From Streptomyces lydicus (GTDB lineage: Bacteria > Actinomycetota > Actinomycetes > Streptomycetales > Streptomycetaceae), in contig NZ_JNZA01000034.1 in NCBI RefSeq assembly GCF_000717345.1, forward strand, positions 1-64,000: a DNA stretch of 64,000 nucleotides, read 5' to 3'. A program made the position numbers and the translations under genes. Positions within the stretch are counted from its first letter, which is position 1; every line of letters starts with the position of its first letter. The notes beneath the pieces were generated by a model. That model searched no databases and was not told the DNA's origin. It saw only the letters and a program-made list of their open reading frames with translations. This document shows positions 33,211-41,673 of this stretch, piece after piece.

Positions 33211-33518
33211 GTGTAATTCCCCCATTCTCGGGAGCTTCCGGGCGCGATCGTCCCGGAAGCGTTACGCGGCCGGCCGGAGAAAGGTGGTCAGGGCACAGCA
33301 AGGCACCCACGTGAAAGTGAAAGTGCGTCCGTGCGTTCTTCCCCCGAACTGACCGCGCCCGAAGATTAACACGCCATCAATTCATCGACAGGTCAAAGGA
33401 AGAAAAGATCCGGACGCGAGAATTCCGCCGAGAATGCGGAATGAATTGCTCCTCATGGGGAAACGAAGAGGCGAGTGAGCCTTCTCCGGCCCACTCGCCT
33501 GCCACGACGTCGGAGTGC

Positions 33519-34754
33519 TCAGCCCAGCACCCGCTCCAAGGAGGCCAGCGCCGAGGCCAGTTCCTCGTCGGTGATGGTCAGCGGCGGGGCGAGCCGGATC
33601 GTCGAGCCGTGGGTGTCCTTGACCAGCACGCCTTCCTTGAGGAGGCGTTCGCTGATCTCCCGGCCGGTGCCGAGGGCGGGATCGACGTCCACGCCGGCCC
33701 ACAGGCCGCGGGCCCGGAAACCGGTCACGCCCTTGCCGGTCAGCGCGGCCAGGCCGGCGCGCAACTGCTCGCCCCGCTCGGCCGCCCGGCGCTGGAACTC
33801 CCCGGTGGCCAGCAGGTCGATGACGGCCGAACCGACCGCCGCCGCCAGCGGGTTGCCGCCGAACGTGGAGCCGTGCTGGCCGGGGCCGAGCACGCCCAGG
33901 ACGTCGCGCCGGGCGACGACCGCGGAGACCGGGACGATGCCGTCGCCCAGCGCCTTGCCGAGGAGGAGCACGTCGGGGACGACGGACTCGTGCTCGACGG
34001 CCAGGGTCGTGCCGGTGCGGCCCAGCCCGGACTGGATCTCGTCGGCGATGAACAGGCAGCCGGCGCGGCGGGTCAGTTCGCGGACGCCGGTGAGGTAGCC
34101 GTCGTCGGGGATCAGCACGCCCGCCTCGCCCTGGATGGGCTCGATCAGCACCGCGGCGGTGGTCTCGTCCACGGCCGCTTCGAGCGCGGCGAGGTCGTTG
34201 TAGGGGACGGTGCGGAAGCCGGGGGCGAACGGGCCGAAGCCGACGCGGGCGGTGTCGTCGTCGGAGAAGCCGACGATGGTCGTCGTACGGCCGTGGAAGT
34301 TGCCGCCGGCCACCACGATCGTCGCCTTGTCCGCGGGGACGCCCTTGACGTCGTACGCCCACTTGCGGGCCACCTTGATGCCGCTCTCGACCGCCTCGGC
34401 CCCGGTGTTCATCGGCAGCACCATGTCCAGGCCGGTCAGCGCGGCCAGGCCCTCGGCGAATCCGGCGAGCCGGTCGTTGTGGAAGGCGCGCGAGGTCAGG
34501 GTCAGCTGGTCGAGCTGGCGGTGTGCGGCCTCGATCAGGTCCGGGTGCCGGTGGCCGAAGTTGAGGGCCGAGTAGCCGGCCAGCATGTCGAGGTAGCGGC
34601 GCCCCTCGACGTCCTCGACCCAGACGCCCTCGGCGCGCGCCACGACCACCGGCAGCGGGTGGTAGTTGTGCGCCAGGACCGGGGCCTCGGCCTGGATCAG
34701 CTCGGCGGACGAGCGGGGCGCGCCGACGACGGCGGTACGGGTGGGAGCAGTCAT
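33519..34754 (-). CDS. rocD: Ornithine aminotransferase
   Basis: A 411-aa class III PLP aminotransferase converting ornithine and 2-oxoglutarate to glutamate semialdehyde and glutamate. Diagnostic segments include MLAGYSALNFGHRHPDLIEA, NTGAEAVESGIKVARKWAYD, GNFHGRTTTIVGFSDD and LLLGKALGDGIVPVSAVVAR with the PLP lysine. The ending LAPPLTITDEELASALASLE is typical of OAT. It overlaps the upstream ddaH gene by ATGA. Together they would route arginine-derived compounds to ornithine and glutamate, and the Lrp gene upstream is the likely sensor. Confidence 0.93.
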   Translation of the reverse strand: MTAPTRTAVVGAPRSSAELIQAEAPVLAHNYHPLPVVVARAEGVWVEDVEGRRYLDMLAGYSALNFGHRHPDLIEAAHRQLDQLTLTSRAFHNDRLAGFAEGLAALTGLDMVLPMNTGAEAVESGIKVARKWAYDVKGVPADKATIVVAGGNFHGRTTTIVGFSDDDTARVGFGPFAPGFRTVPYNDLAALEAAVDETTAAVLIEPIQGEAGVLIPDDGYLTGVRELTRRAGCLFIADEIQSGLGRTGTTLAVEHESVVPDVLLLGKALGDGIVPVSAVVARRDVLGVLGPGQHGSTFGGNPLAAAVGSAVIDLLATGEFQRRAAERGEQLRAGLAALTGKGVTGFRARGLWAGVDVDPALGTGREISERLLKEGVLVKDTHGSTIRLAPPLTITDEELASALASLERVLG

Positions 34755-35563
34755 GAGCGGATCTCCTGGGTGCAGCACTTGATGCCGCCGCCGGCCTTGT
34801 GGAACTCCGAGAGGTCGACGGGGACGGGGACATAGCCGCGGTCGGTGAGCTGGTCGATCAGGCCGGTGGCCTGCGGGGCGATGAAGACGTGCCGGCCGTC
34901 GGAGACCGAGTTGAGGCCGAACGCCATGGCGTCCTCGCGGGTCGCGAGCACCGCGTCGGGGAACAGCCGCGCGAGCACCTCACGGCACCCGGGCGAGAAC
35001 GCGTCGGGGAAGTACGCCACGTTCTCCTCGTCGAGGGCGAACAGCGCGGTGTCGAGGTGGTAGAAGTGCGGGTCCACCAGCTGGAGGCCGATGGTCGGGA
35101 CGCCGAAGAACTCCTGCGCCTCGTGGTGCGCGGCCCGCGCCGTACGGAAGCCGGTGCCGGCCAGCAGGAAGCGGCCCGCCGGGACCAGGTCGCCCTCGCC
35201 CTCGCACACCGACTCCGGCCGGTAGACGTCGAACCCGGCGGCCTTGAACCACGTCTCGTACGCGGTGGACTCCGGCCGCCGCTCCGGCGCGTGGAACAGC
35301 GAGCCGAAGACCCGGCCGCGCATCACCACCGCGCAGTTCGCCGCGAAGACCATGTCCGGCAGGCCGGGGACCGGCGGCACGGACTCCACCGCGTGCCCGT
35401 GGGCGCGGTAGGTGTCGATCAGCGTGGACCACTGCCGGGCCGCGCGTGCCGTGTCGACCGGCACCTCCGCCCGCATCCACGGATTGATGGCGTAGCGCAC
35501 CTCGAAGTGCCTGGGCTCGCAGACCAGATAACGCCGTGGACTCGCCACTCGACTCGTCGGCAC
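34751..35563 (-). CDS. ddaH: Dimethylargininase / amidinotransferase-family hydrolase
   Basis: A 270-aa enzyme of the guanidino-modifying (arginine deiminase-like) superfamily, most like dimethylarginine dimethylaminohydrolase, releasing citrulline from methylated arginine. Active-site segments are DMVFAANCAVVMRGRVFGSL, VDPHFYHLDTALFALDEENV (His) and GGGIKCCTQEIRS with the C-terminal nucleophile Cys. GTG 35563 follows GGAGG. Its stop overlaps rocD by ATGA. Some Streptomyces homologues act in ornithine-forming arginine catabolism rather than on methylarginine, so the true substrate is open. Confidence 0.85.
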   Translation of the reverse strand: MPTSRVASPRRYLVCEPRHFEVRYAINPWMRAEVPVDTARAARQWSTLIDTYRAHGHAVESVPPVPGLPDMVFAANCAVVMRGRVFGSLFHAPERRPESTAYETWFKAAGFDVYRPESVCEGEGDLVPAGRFLLAGTGFRTARAAHHEAQEFFGVPTIGLQLVDPHFYHLDTALFALDEENVAYFPDAFSPGCREVLARLFPDAVLATREDAMAFGLNSVSDGRHVFIAPQATGLIDQLTDRGYVPVPVDLSEFHKAGGGIKCCTQEIRS

Positions 35564-35732
35564 AGGAGTACCCCCTCCGCTTCCATGTGAGGACACGTTC
35601 CTCTGAGGACATGCGGGGTGACCAGCTGTCACCGGTCGTCACCCGCGGTGCCTCAACGGTAGGAAGGACGCATTCCGGCCACAAGAAACAAACGCTGCTC
35701 AGTGGCGCACGAATACTGCGGAGAAGTGCAGG

Positions 35733-36239
35733 TCAACGCTGCTTTCCTGCGCCGTTTCCGGCCGCGGTCCCCCGGCCGCCCGCCTCCGGGCTCTCCGGCA
35801 GCAGGTGGGACAGCACCATGTAACTGATCGTCTTGCGGATGAACGGCTCCGCCCTGATCCGCTCCAGCACCTCTTCGAAGTGCTCGACGTCGGTCGCCCG
35901 CACGTGCAGCAGCGCGTCCGCGCCCCCGGTGACGGTCATCGCGGCGGCGATCTCCGGGTGGTTGCGCACCACCTCGGCCAGCCGCCGGGGCGGCGCCGCG
36001 CTGTCGCAGTACACCTCGACGTACGCCTCGGTCAGCCAGCCCAGCGCGGCCGGCCGGACGGTCGCGGTGAAGCCGGTGATGACGTTGGTTTCCCGCAGCC
36101 GGTCCACCCGCCGTTTGACCGCGGTCGACGACAGTCCGACGGACGCCCCGATCTCCGCGAAGCTCGCCCGGCCGTTGTCGATCAGGGCCTTGACGATCTT
36201 GCGGTCGAGCTCGTCGAAGGGCACGGCCTTGTGGGTCAC
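35733..36239 (-). CDS. Lrp/AsnC-family regulator
   Basis: A 168-aa Lrp protein. The N-terminal helix-turn-helix is ELDRKIVKALIDNGRASFAE, IGASVGLSSTAVKRRVDRLR. The C-terminal RAM effector domain (about 70-150) contains EAYVEVYCDSAAPPRRLAEV and VTGGADALLHVRATDVEHFE. GTG 36239 has GGGAGG five bases upstream. It lies upstream of ddaH in the same direction, with a 170-bp gap that should hold the ddaH promoter, so it probably senses arginine or ornithine and controls ddaH-rocD. Confidence 0.9.
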   Translation of the reverse strand: MTHKAVPFDELDRKIVKALIDNGRASFAEIGASVGLSSTAVKRRVDRLRETNVITGFTATVRPAALGWLTEAYVEVYCDSAAPPRRLAEVVRNHPEIAAAMTVTGGADALLHVRATDVEHFEEVLERIRAEPFIRKTISYMVLSHLLPESPEAGGRGTAAGNGAGKQR

Positions 36240-36444
36240 TGGACCTCCCGTTCCATCCAGGTGCCGCTGGCGTCGCGGTCGCCTCACGGTAGCGGTAGCC
36301 GGCCCGGCGGTGGCGTATCCCCCACCCCGCCCGCCAAACCCCCAGTTCAGGCATCTATGCAGGTCACAGGGGGTGGCGTAACGTCGCCGCAACACCGCTC
36401 GCCTAGCGTCGGTGTCCCGCTGGCGAAGGTGAGGAGGCCGGGCC

Positions 36445-37236
36445 GTGCAGCATGCGACGGTGAGGGACGACGGGGCCGGCGACGGGCTCACCCGGGCGGA
36501 CCGGGCCCGGCGGGTGGCGAACGTGCTGCGCGGGCAGGTGCTGCGCGGGGCCTTCGCGGACGGGGTGCTGCCGGACGAACGGGCCCTGGTCGCCGAGTTC
36601 GGCACCTCGCGCAACACCGTGCGGGAGGCGCTCGGGCTGCTCCGCGACGAGGGGCTGGTGGCGCGGCGGCGGGGCGTGGGCACGGTCGTCGTCGGCCGGG
36701 CCTATCAGCACCCGCTCGGCGAACTGTCCGGGCTGGCCGAGGTGCTGCAACGGCACGGCACCGTCGTCAACGAGGTGCGGGAGGCGCGCAGCGTACGGCC
36801 ACCGCTGACGGTCGCCCGGCGGCTGGGCCTGGCGGAGGGCACCCCGGCCGTCTATCTGGAGCGGCTGCGGCGGGTGGACGGACTGCCGCTGTCCCTGGAC
36901 TGCACGTACCTCATCCAGGAGGTCGGGGAGCCACTGCTGGCGCGCGGGCGGGAGACGCTGGAACGGCAGGACGTCTTCGACCTGATCGAGCAGGTGGCGG
37001 GCGCGCCACTGGGCCGGGCGGAGGTGTCCGTCCAGGCCGTGGTGGCCGACCCGGCGACCTGCGCGGTGCTCGCGATGCCCGAGGGCGGCGCGGTCCTCGC
37101 CGTCGAGCGCCTCACCCGGCTCGCCGACGGCCGCCCCGCCGACCTGGAGTTCATCCATCTGCGCGGGGACCGGCTGACCCTGCACGCCACCCTCGACCGG
37201 GCCGCCCGGCATGTTGCCGACCTCCCTGTCACGTAA
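36445..37236 (+). CDS. GntR-family regulator with UTRA effector domain
   Basis: A 263-aa GntR/HutC-type regulator. The winged helix (ANVLRGQVLRGAFADGVLPD, ALVAEFGTSRNTVREALGLL, RRRGVGTVVV) is followed by a UTRA domain (about 85-250; LAEVLQRHGTVVNEVREARS, RLGLAEGTPAVYLERLRRVD, and SLDCTYLI). UTRA domains bind sugars, amino acids or nucleosides. GTG 36445 follows GGAGG. The MFS gene overlaps its end by 26 bp, so the regulator probably controls its own operon and the transporter. Confidence 0.9.
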   Translation: MQHATVRDDGAGDGLTRADRARRVANVLRGQVLRGAFADGVLPDERALVAEFGTSRNTVREALGLLRDEGLVARRRGVGTVVVGRAYQHPLGELSGLAEVLQRHGTVVNEVREARSVRPPLTVARRLGLAEGTPAVYLERLRRVDGLPLSLDCTYLIQEVGEPLLARGRETLERQDVFDLIEQVAGAPLGRAEVSVQAVVADPATCAVLAMPEGGAVLAVERLTRLADGRPADLEFIHLRGDRLTLHATLDRAARHVADLPVT

Positions 37237-38776
37237 GGGAGTTGGTGCGGCCGCCGCGGTACGGGGAGCGCCGCGCGGCGCGCTGACCCTCGCGATGTGC
37301 CTGTGCGTCACCCTGGTCATCGGCATGGTCTCGGCCGTCAACCTCGCCCTGCCCGCGCTGGCGGCGAGCGCGCTGCACCCCTCCGCGCAGGCGGTGATCT
37401 GGATCGTGGACGGCTATGTCGTCGTCTTCGCCTGTCTGCTGGTGCCGGCCGGTGCGCTCGCCGACCGGTGGGGCCGCAAGGGCGTGCTGCTGTGCGGCAT
37501 GGGGGTCTTCACCGCCGGCTGTGCGGTCTGCGCGCTGGCGCCCGGTGCCGGGGTGCTGATCGCGGGGCGGATGATCAGCGGGGCGGGGGCCGCCGCGGTG
37601 CTGCCCACCACGCTCGCGCTGCTGGTGGAAGGGCGCGACGAGCGGTCGCGGCGGCGGGCGGTCGCGGTGTGGGCGTCGATGACCGGGCTCGCCGCGGTGC
37701 TGGGCAACGTCGGCGGCGGGGCGGCCGTCGAGTACGGCGGCTGGCGGACCCTGTTCGGGTGTGCGGTGCCGCCGGCGCTGGCGGCGCTGGTCCTGGCCGG
37801 GGTGGTCGCACCGGCCGGCGCCCGGCACCCGCGGCCGGTCGCGCCGCTCGGCAGCGCGCTGCTCACCGGGGGCTTCCTGACCCTGCTGTACGGGCTGGTC
37901 CGCGGCCCGGAGGAGGGGTGGCGGAGCCCGGCTGCGCTCGGGTCGCTCGCCGCCGCGGCGCTGCTGCTGACCGGGTGGGTGCGCTGCGAACTGCGCGCCG
38001 ACCGGCCGCTGCTGGACCCCCGGCTGTTCGCCCGGCCCGCCGTGCGCGCGGGCGCGCTGGGCATGGCCGCCCTGTTCACCGGCATGTTCGGGCTCTTCTA
38101 CCTCAACGGCCAGTACCTCCAGTACGCCAAGGGCCACGGCCCGTTCGGCGCGGGACTGCGGCTGTTGCCGATGGCCGCGGCGCTGTTGACCGGCCCGCGC
38201 TGCGGGCTGCTGCTGGAGCGGCGGTGCGGGCGGCGGGGCACGGTCGTGACGGGGATGCTGGTACAGGCCGCCGGGCTCGGCACGGTCTCCGGCGCCGACG
38301 CGCACACCCCCTACGCGTGGTACGCCCTGGGGGCCGGGCTGACCGCGCTCGGCTGCGGTATCACCACCCCGCTGCTCTCGCACGCCATGATGGCGGCGCT
38401 GCCGCCCGAGCGGGCCGGGGCCGGGTCCGGGCTGCAGAGCCTGGCGAGGGAGGTGGGCAGCGCGCTGGGCATCGCCGTGACCGGCACCCTGACCACCGCG
38501 GTCTTCACCGCCCGCCTGCCCGTGGCGCTGTCCGGCCGCGGCCGGCCGACGACGGTGGCGGCGGCCGAGGCCCGTAGCTCCGGCCCGCGGATGCACGCGG
38601 CGGTGGTCGACGCGTTCACCGCCGGGCTGCACACCGCGACCCTGACGCTGGCCGCGGCGGTCACCGTCGTGGCGCTGATCGTCGCCCGGTGGATCCCGTC
38701 GGACCGGTCACGCAGCGGTGGTGCCGGGCGTCGGCGCCCGGCACCGGACCCCGCCCCCGGCCGTCCGCGGCGCTAG
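37211..38776 (+). CDS. MFS transporter, DHA2-like
   Basis: A 521-aa major-facilitator exporter. Motif A is GALADRWGRKGVLLCGMGVF, the first helix MCLCVTLVIGMVSAVNLALP. The helix count (about 14) and LNGQYLQYAKGHGPFGAGLR resemble the DHA2 branch. Its proposed start overlaps the GntR gene by 26 bp, with a weak RBS, consistent with coupling. The stop TAG (38774-38776) lies in the CTAG at the left boundary of a MITE, so the insertion may have set or preserved the present C terminus, an Arg/Pro-rich tail (RSGGAGRRRPAPDPAPGRPRR). Confidence 0.88.
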   Translation: MLPTSLSRKGVGAAAAVRGAPRGALTLAMCLCVTLVIGMVSAVNLALPALAASALHPSAQAVIWIVDGYVVVFACLLVPAGALADRWGRKGVLLCGMGVFTAGCAVCALAPGAGVLIAGRMISGAGAAAVLPTTLALLVEGRDERSRRRAVAVWASMTGLAAVLGNVGGGAAVEYGGWRTLFGCAVPPALAALVLAGVVAPAGARHPRPVAPLGSALLTGGFLTLLYGLVRGPEEGWRSPAALGSLAAAALLLTGWVRCELRADRPLLDPRLFARPAVRAGALGMAALFTGMFGLFYLNGQYLQYAKGHGPFGAGLRLLPMAAALLTGPRCGLLLERRCGRRGTVVTGMLVQAAGLGTVSGADAHTPYAWYALGAGLTALGCGITTPLLSHAMMAALPPERAGAGSGLQSLAREVGSALGIAVTGTLTTAVFTARLPVALSGRGRPTTVAAAEARSSGPRMHAAVVDAFTAGLHTATLTLAAAVTVVALIVARWIPSDRSRSGGAGRRRPAPDPAPGRPRR

Positions 38777-38940
38777 GGGGTGTCTCCCCGATCTCCGTGG
38801 GCCTGCGACGCCTGGCACCGCACCTCGCGGCGTTGTCGCATCACCCACGGACACCCAGTCCGAGGGCGACGCTCCGCCTTGCGATGCACGGCACCAGACG
38901 CCGCAGGCTGATCCACGGAGATCGGGGAGACACCCCCTAG
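38773..38940. mobile_element. MITE-like element with 28-bp perfect inverted repeats (IS630/mariner type)
   Basis: Bases 38773-38800 (beginning CTAGGGGGTGTCTCC) and 38913-38940 are perfect inverted copies. The repeats continue imperfectly inward (GCCTGCG(G/A)CG...TGG...CC), so the whole 168 bp can fold into one long hairpin. Both ends carry CTAG, and the flanks give TA-TIR-TA, the target and duplication pattern of IS630/Tc1-mariner elements. No transposase is encoded. It lies between convergent MFS and amidohydrolase genes and may also serve as their terminator. Confidence 0.75.
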
Positions 38941-38975
38941 GCGGGCCCCCCCCGGCCGCCCCGCGAGACCCCGCC

Positions 38976-40418
38976 CTACACCGGCTCCACCCGCTGCAGC
39001 TTCGCCCGGCGGACGACCTCCGGGCCCAGCTTCGCGGCCCGGGCCACCAGTGCCGGGCCGTCCCAGTCCGTCGGCCAGCCGTGCCACAGGCGGAGCTTCC
39101 CGCCGACGACGACCGCGGCGATCTGGTCGCGGTTCGCCAGCCGGACGAGTTCCCAGCGCAGGTCGTAGGAGGGCGTCAGCTCGGGGACTTCGAGGTTCAC
39201 GACGAGGAAGTCGGCGGCCTTGCCGGCCGCGATCTCACCGGTCACCCCGCCCAGGCCGAGCGCGTCGGCGCTGCCCGACGTCGCGTGCTCCAGCCACGTC
39301 CGCCCGGCTCCGCACACCGAGTCGCCCGCCGCCATCCCGTACGCCAGCCGCTGGGCGGTCTCCCCGGCGTCGATCATCCGGAAGCCGTCGCCGCGGGTGC
39401 CGTCGGTGCCCATGCCGAAGCGCACGCCCATCGCGGCGAGCAGGGTCGCGTGCGCCACGCCGTTGCCCTTCCAGGCGCTGGCGACCGGGTTGTAGCTGAT
39501 GGCGGCACCGGAGTCGGCCAGCAGCCGGGTCTCGGAGGGGGTGAGCAGGGTGGCGTGCGCGCCCAGGGTGTGCGGGCCGAGGGCGCCGATGTGGTGCAGA
39601 TACTCCAGCGGGCGGCGGCCGGTGCTCTTCAACGAGCGTTCCACGGACGCCAGATGTTCGTTGACGTGGACCTGGAGCACCGCACCGGCCTCGGCGCACA
39701 GGTCGGCGGTCTTCCTGATGACGTCGGCGGACGCGTCCTCGGGGACGGCGATGGCCAGCGAGGGGTGGACCAGCGGATGCCCCTCCCAGCGCCCCAGGTG
39801 CTCCGGGCCGCCGGTGCCGGACGAGACGATCTTGCCCAGGACGCAGCGGATCCCGGCTTCCTCGGTGCCCTTCGCGAGCGCCCGGACGTCGACGGGGGCC
39901 CGGGTGCCGGCATCGGCGACGGTGGTGAAGCCGCCGCGCAGCGCCTCCAGCGCGGCCAGTTTCGCCGAGACGTAGGCGCTCTCCTCGTCCAGTGCGTGTT
40001 CCAGCGGCTCCCACACCGTTTTGAAGATCTCCGACGGCTGGCCGAAGGACTGCGCCTTGCCGAAGCTCTGGGTCAGATGGTGATGGGCGTCGACGAAGCC
40101 GGGCATCAGCAGATGGCCGTCCAGGCGGACCGGTCGCAGGTCCCGGTGGGCGGCGATGAGCTGTTCCGCGGGGCCGACGGCGCGGAACTTCCCGCCGTCC
40201 ACCAGCACCGCCCGGCCGCGGGCCGGCCCGTCCGGCAGGAGCAGCAGCTCGGGGACCAGCAGGTGCCGGCTGCCGTGGAAGTCCGTGGGCCGCGGCCCCT
40301 TGTGGGGGGTGTCGGCCGCGGCGGTGCCGGGGGAACCGACGCCCGAGGCGCCGACGAATCCGCCCACGCCGGCCAGAAACCCGCGCCGTCCGAAGCCGCT
40401 GTGCTGTTCGTTCGCCAA
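38976..40418 (-). CDS. Tat-exported amidohydrolase
   Basis: A 480-aa metal-dependent amidohydrolase. The N terminus carries a twin-arginine signal (GRRGFLAGVGGFVGASGVGS), so it folds in the cytoplasm and is exported. The metal-binding motif is MPGFVDAHHHLTQS (HxH), later ligands lie in LQVHVNEHLASVE, and LGAHATLLTP and GTDGTRGDG (the catalytic Asp region). The ending AAGKAADFLVVNL is typical of the cytosine-deaminase/imidazolonepropionase-like branch. TTG 40418 is the best start fitting the Tat signal; longer ATG/GTG options upstream lack an RBS. Substrate unknown. A promoter is seen about 70 bp upstream. Confidence 0.85.
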   Translation of the reverse strand: MANEQHSGFGRRGFLAGVGGFVGASGVGSPGTAAADTPHKGPRPTDFHGSRHLLVPELLLLPDGPARGRAVLVDGGKFRAVGPAEQLIAAHRDLRPVRLDGHLLMPGFVDAHHHLTQSFGKAQSFGQPSEIFKTVWEPLEHALDEESAYVSAKLAALEALRGGFTTVADAGTRAPVDVRALAKGTEEAGIRCVLGKIVSSGTGGPEHLGRWEGHPLVHPSLAIAVPEDASADVIRKTADLCAEAGAVLQVHVNEHLASVERSLKSTGRRPLEYLHHIGALGPHTLGAHATLLTPSETRLLADSGAAISYNPVASAWKGNGVAHATLLAAMGVRFGMGTDGTRGDGFRMIDAGETAQRLAYGMAAGDSVCGAGRTWLEHATSGSADALGLGGVTGEIAAGKAADFLVVNLEVPELTPSYDLRWELVRLANRDQIAAVVVGGKLRLWHGWPTDWDGPALVARAAKLGPEVVRRAKLQRVEPV

Positions 40419-40486
40419 CCCGCTCGCCTGCTTCCCGTACTGCGGTACGTGTGTACCTCTTGCTGGACCGTCCCCGGGGTGGCCTG

Positions 40487-40515
40487 ACCCTAGGACCGGG
40501 CCGTAAGTGGAACAA
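40487..40515 (-). promoter_or_regulatory. Promoter of the amidohydrolase gene
   Basis: On the minus strand TTGTTC (40515-40510), 17-bp spacer and TAGGGT (40492-40487) form a sigma-70-like promoter pointing at the amidohydrolase, with a start site about 60 bp from the TTG codon. Confidence 0.5.
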
Positions 40516-40773
40516 GGGTTCCGGCATACGGGATTTGCAGGGTTTGGGCGCGGGTGGCGGAACGCCGCCGCGCCCTCGGTGCGTGCCTGGTCAGGGCAGG
40601 TGGCCGGGCGCTGCCGGGTGGCGTAACACCGCGGAAACATGGGGCCGCTGACGGTGGGGGAGCCGGGCGCGTGGGTCCGCCCCGCCCCGCCCGGCCCCCC
40701 GTGGGATCCTGGTGCGTCATGGATCTGCCGGGCGGACGGTGGACGGACGTGCGGCGATGACGAGGGTGCCCCG

Positions 40774-41673
40774 ATGAGACTCTGCTTCCTGGTGGAGGAG
40801 CAGTACCGCTACGACGGCATGCCGCTGGACGTGATCCGCCAACTCACCGCCTGGGGGCACCAGGTGGACGTGCTGTGGCCGGGCCGCTCGCTGCTGCCGC
40901 TGTCCGAGGCGGTGCGGGCCGGCAGCCATGACGCCTGGGTCCTCAAGACCGTCTCCGGCGGCCCCGGCCTGACCCTCCTGGAAGCGGCGGCCGCGGTCGG
41001 GCTGACGACGGTGAACGACGTCCGGGCGATCCGGGGGGTGCGCGACAAGGCGCTGGCCGCGGTGATCGCCCGCGGCAGCGGACTGCCGGTCCCGGTGACC
41101 TACGCGGCTGCCCGGGCCGAGGAGTTCGCGCAGATACCCGAGGCGGAGTTCCCCCTCGTCGTCAAGCCCGCGGACGGCAGCTCCGGGCGCGCGGTACGGC
41201 TGGTCGAGACGCCGGACCGGCTGCCCGCCGCCGGCGCGGCGGAGCCCGCGGAATCGGGCGGGGCGGCCGGCGGCCTGCTGATCGCCCAGCCGTACGTGCC
41301 CAACTCCGGTACGGACCTGAAGGTGTACTGCGTCGCCGGTGAGCTGTACGCGACCGAGCGCCGCTCGCCGCTGCACCCCGGGCACCCCGTACGGGAACGC
41401 CAGGTCCCGCTCACCGCCGAGGTCGCCCGGATCACCGCGGAGATCGGCGCGGTCTTCGGCCTCGACCTGTACGGCGTCGACGTGCTGCTCGGGCCGGACG
41501 GCCCGGTGGTCGTCGACATCAACGACTTCCCCAGCTTCCGTCAGGTGCCGGACGCCGTCGCCCGGGTCTCCTCCGCGGTTCTGCGTCTCGCCCGCAAGGG
41601 AGCGGAACCGGCGGTTCCCGGCCCGGCCGCCCCCGCCGAGCCCCCGCTGGCGGCGATCGGCGGCGACCGGTGA
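40774..41673 (+). CDS. ATP-grasp ligase 1 (RimK/glutathione-synthase-like)
   Basis: A 299-aa ATP-grasp protein. The N-terminal pre-grasp domain opens MRLCFLVEEQYRYDGMPLDV. The ATP-grasp core contains NDVRAIRGVRDKALAAVIAR, FPLVVKPADGSSGRAVRLVE (nucleotide-binding Lys and Gly-rich loop), DLKVYCVAGELYATERRSPL, and GLDLYGVDVLLGPDGPVVVD followed by INDFPSFRQVPD (Mg ligands). Such enzymes join a carboxylate to an amine through an acyl-phosphate. The second ATP-grasp gene overlaps by GTGA. No peptide precursor or substrate gene is visible nearby, so a dipeptide or amide product is inference. Confidence 0.85.
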   Translation: MRLCFLVEEQYRYDGMPLDVIRQLTAWGHQVDVLWPGRSLLPLSEAVRAGSHDAWVLKTVSGGPGLTLLEAAAAVGLTTVNDVRAIRGVRDKALAAVIARGSGLPVPVTYAAARAEEFAQIPEAEFPLVVKPADGSSGRAVRLVETPDRLPAAGAAEPAESGGAAGGLLIAQPYVPNSGTDLKVYCVAGELYATERRSPLHPGHPVRERQVPLTAEVARITAEIGAVFGLDLYGVDVLLGPDGPVVVDINDFPSFRQVPDAVARVSSAVLRLARKGAEPAVPGPAAPAEPPLAAIGGDR

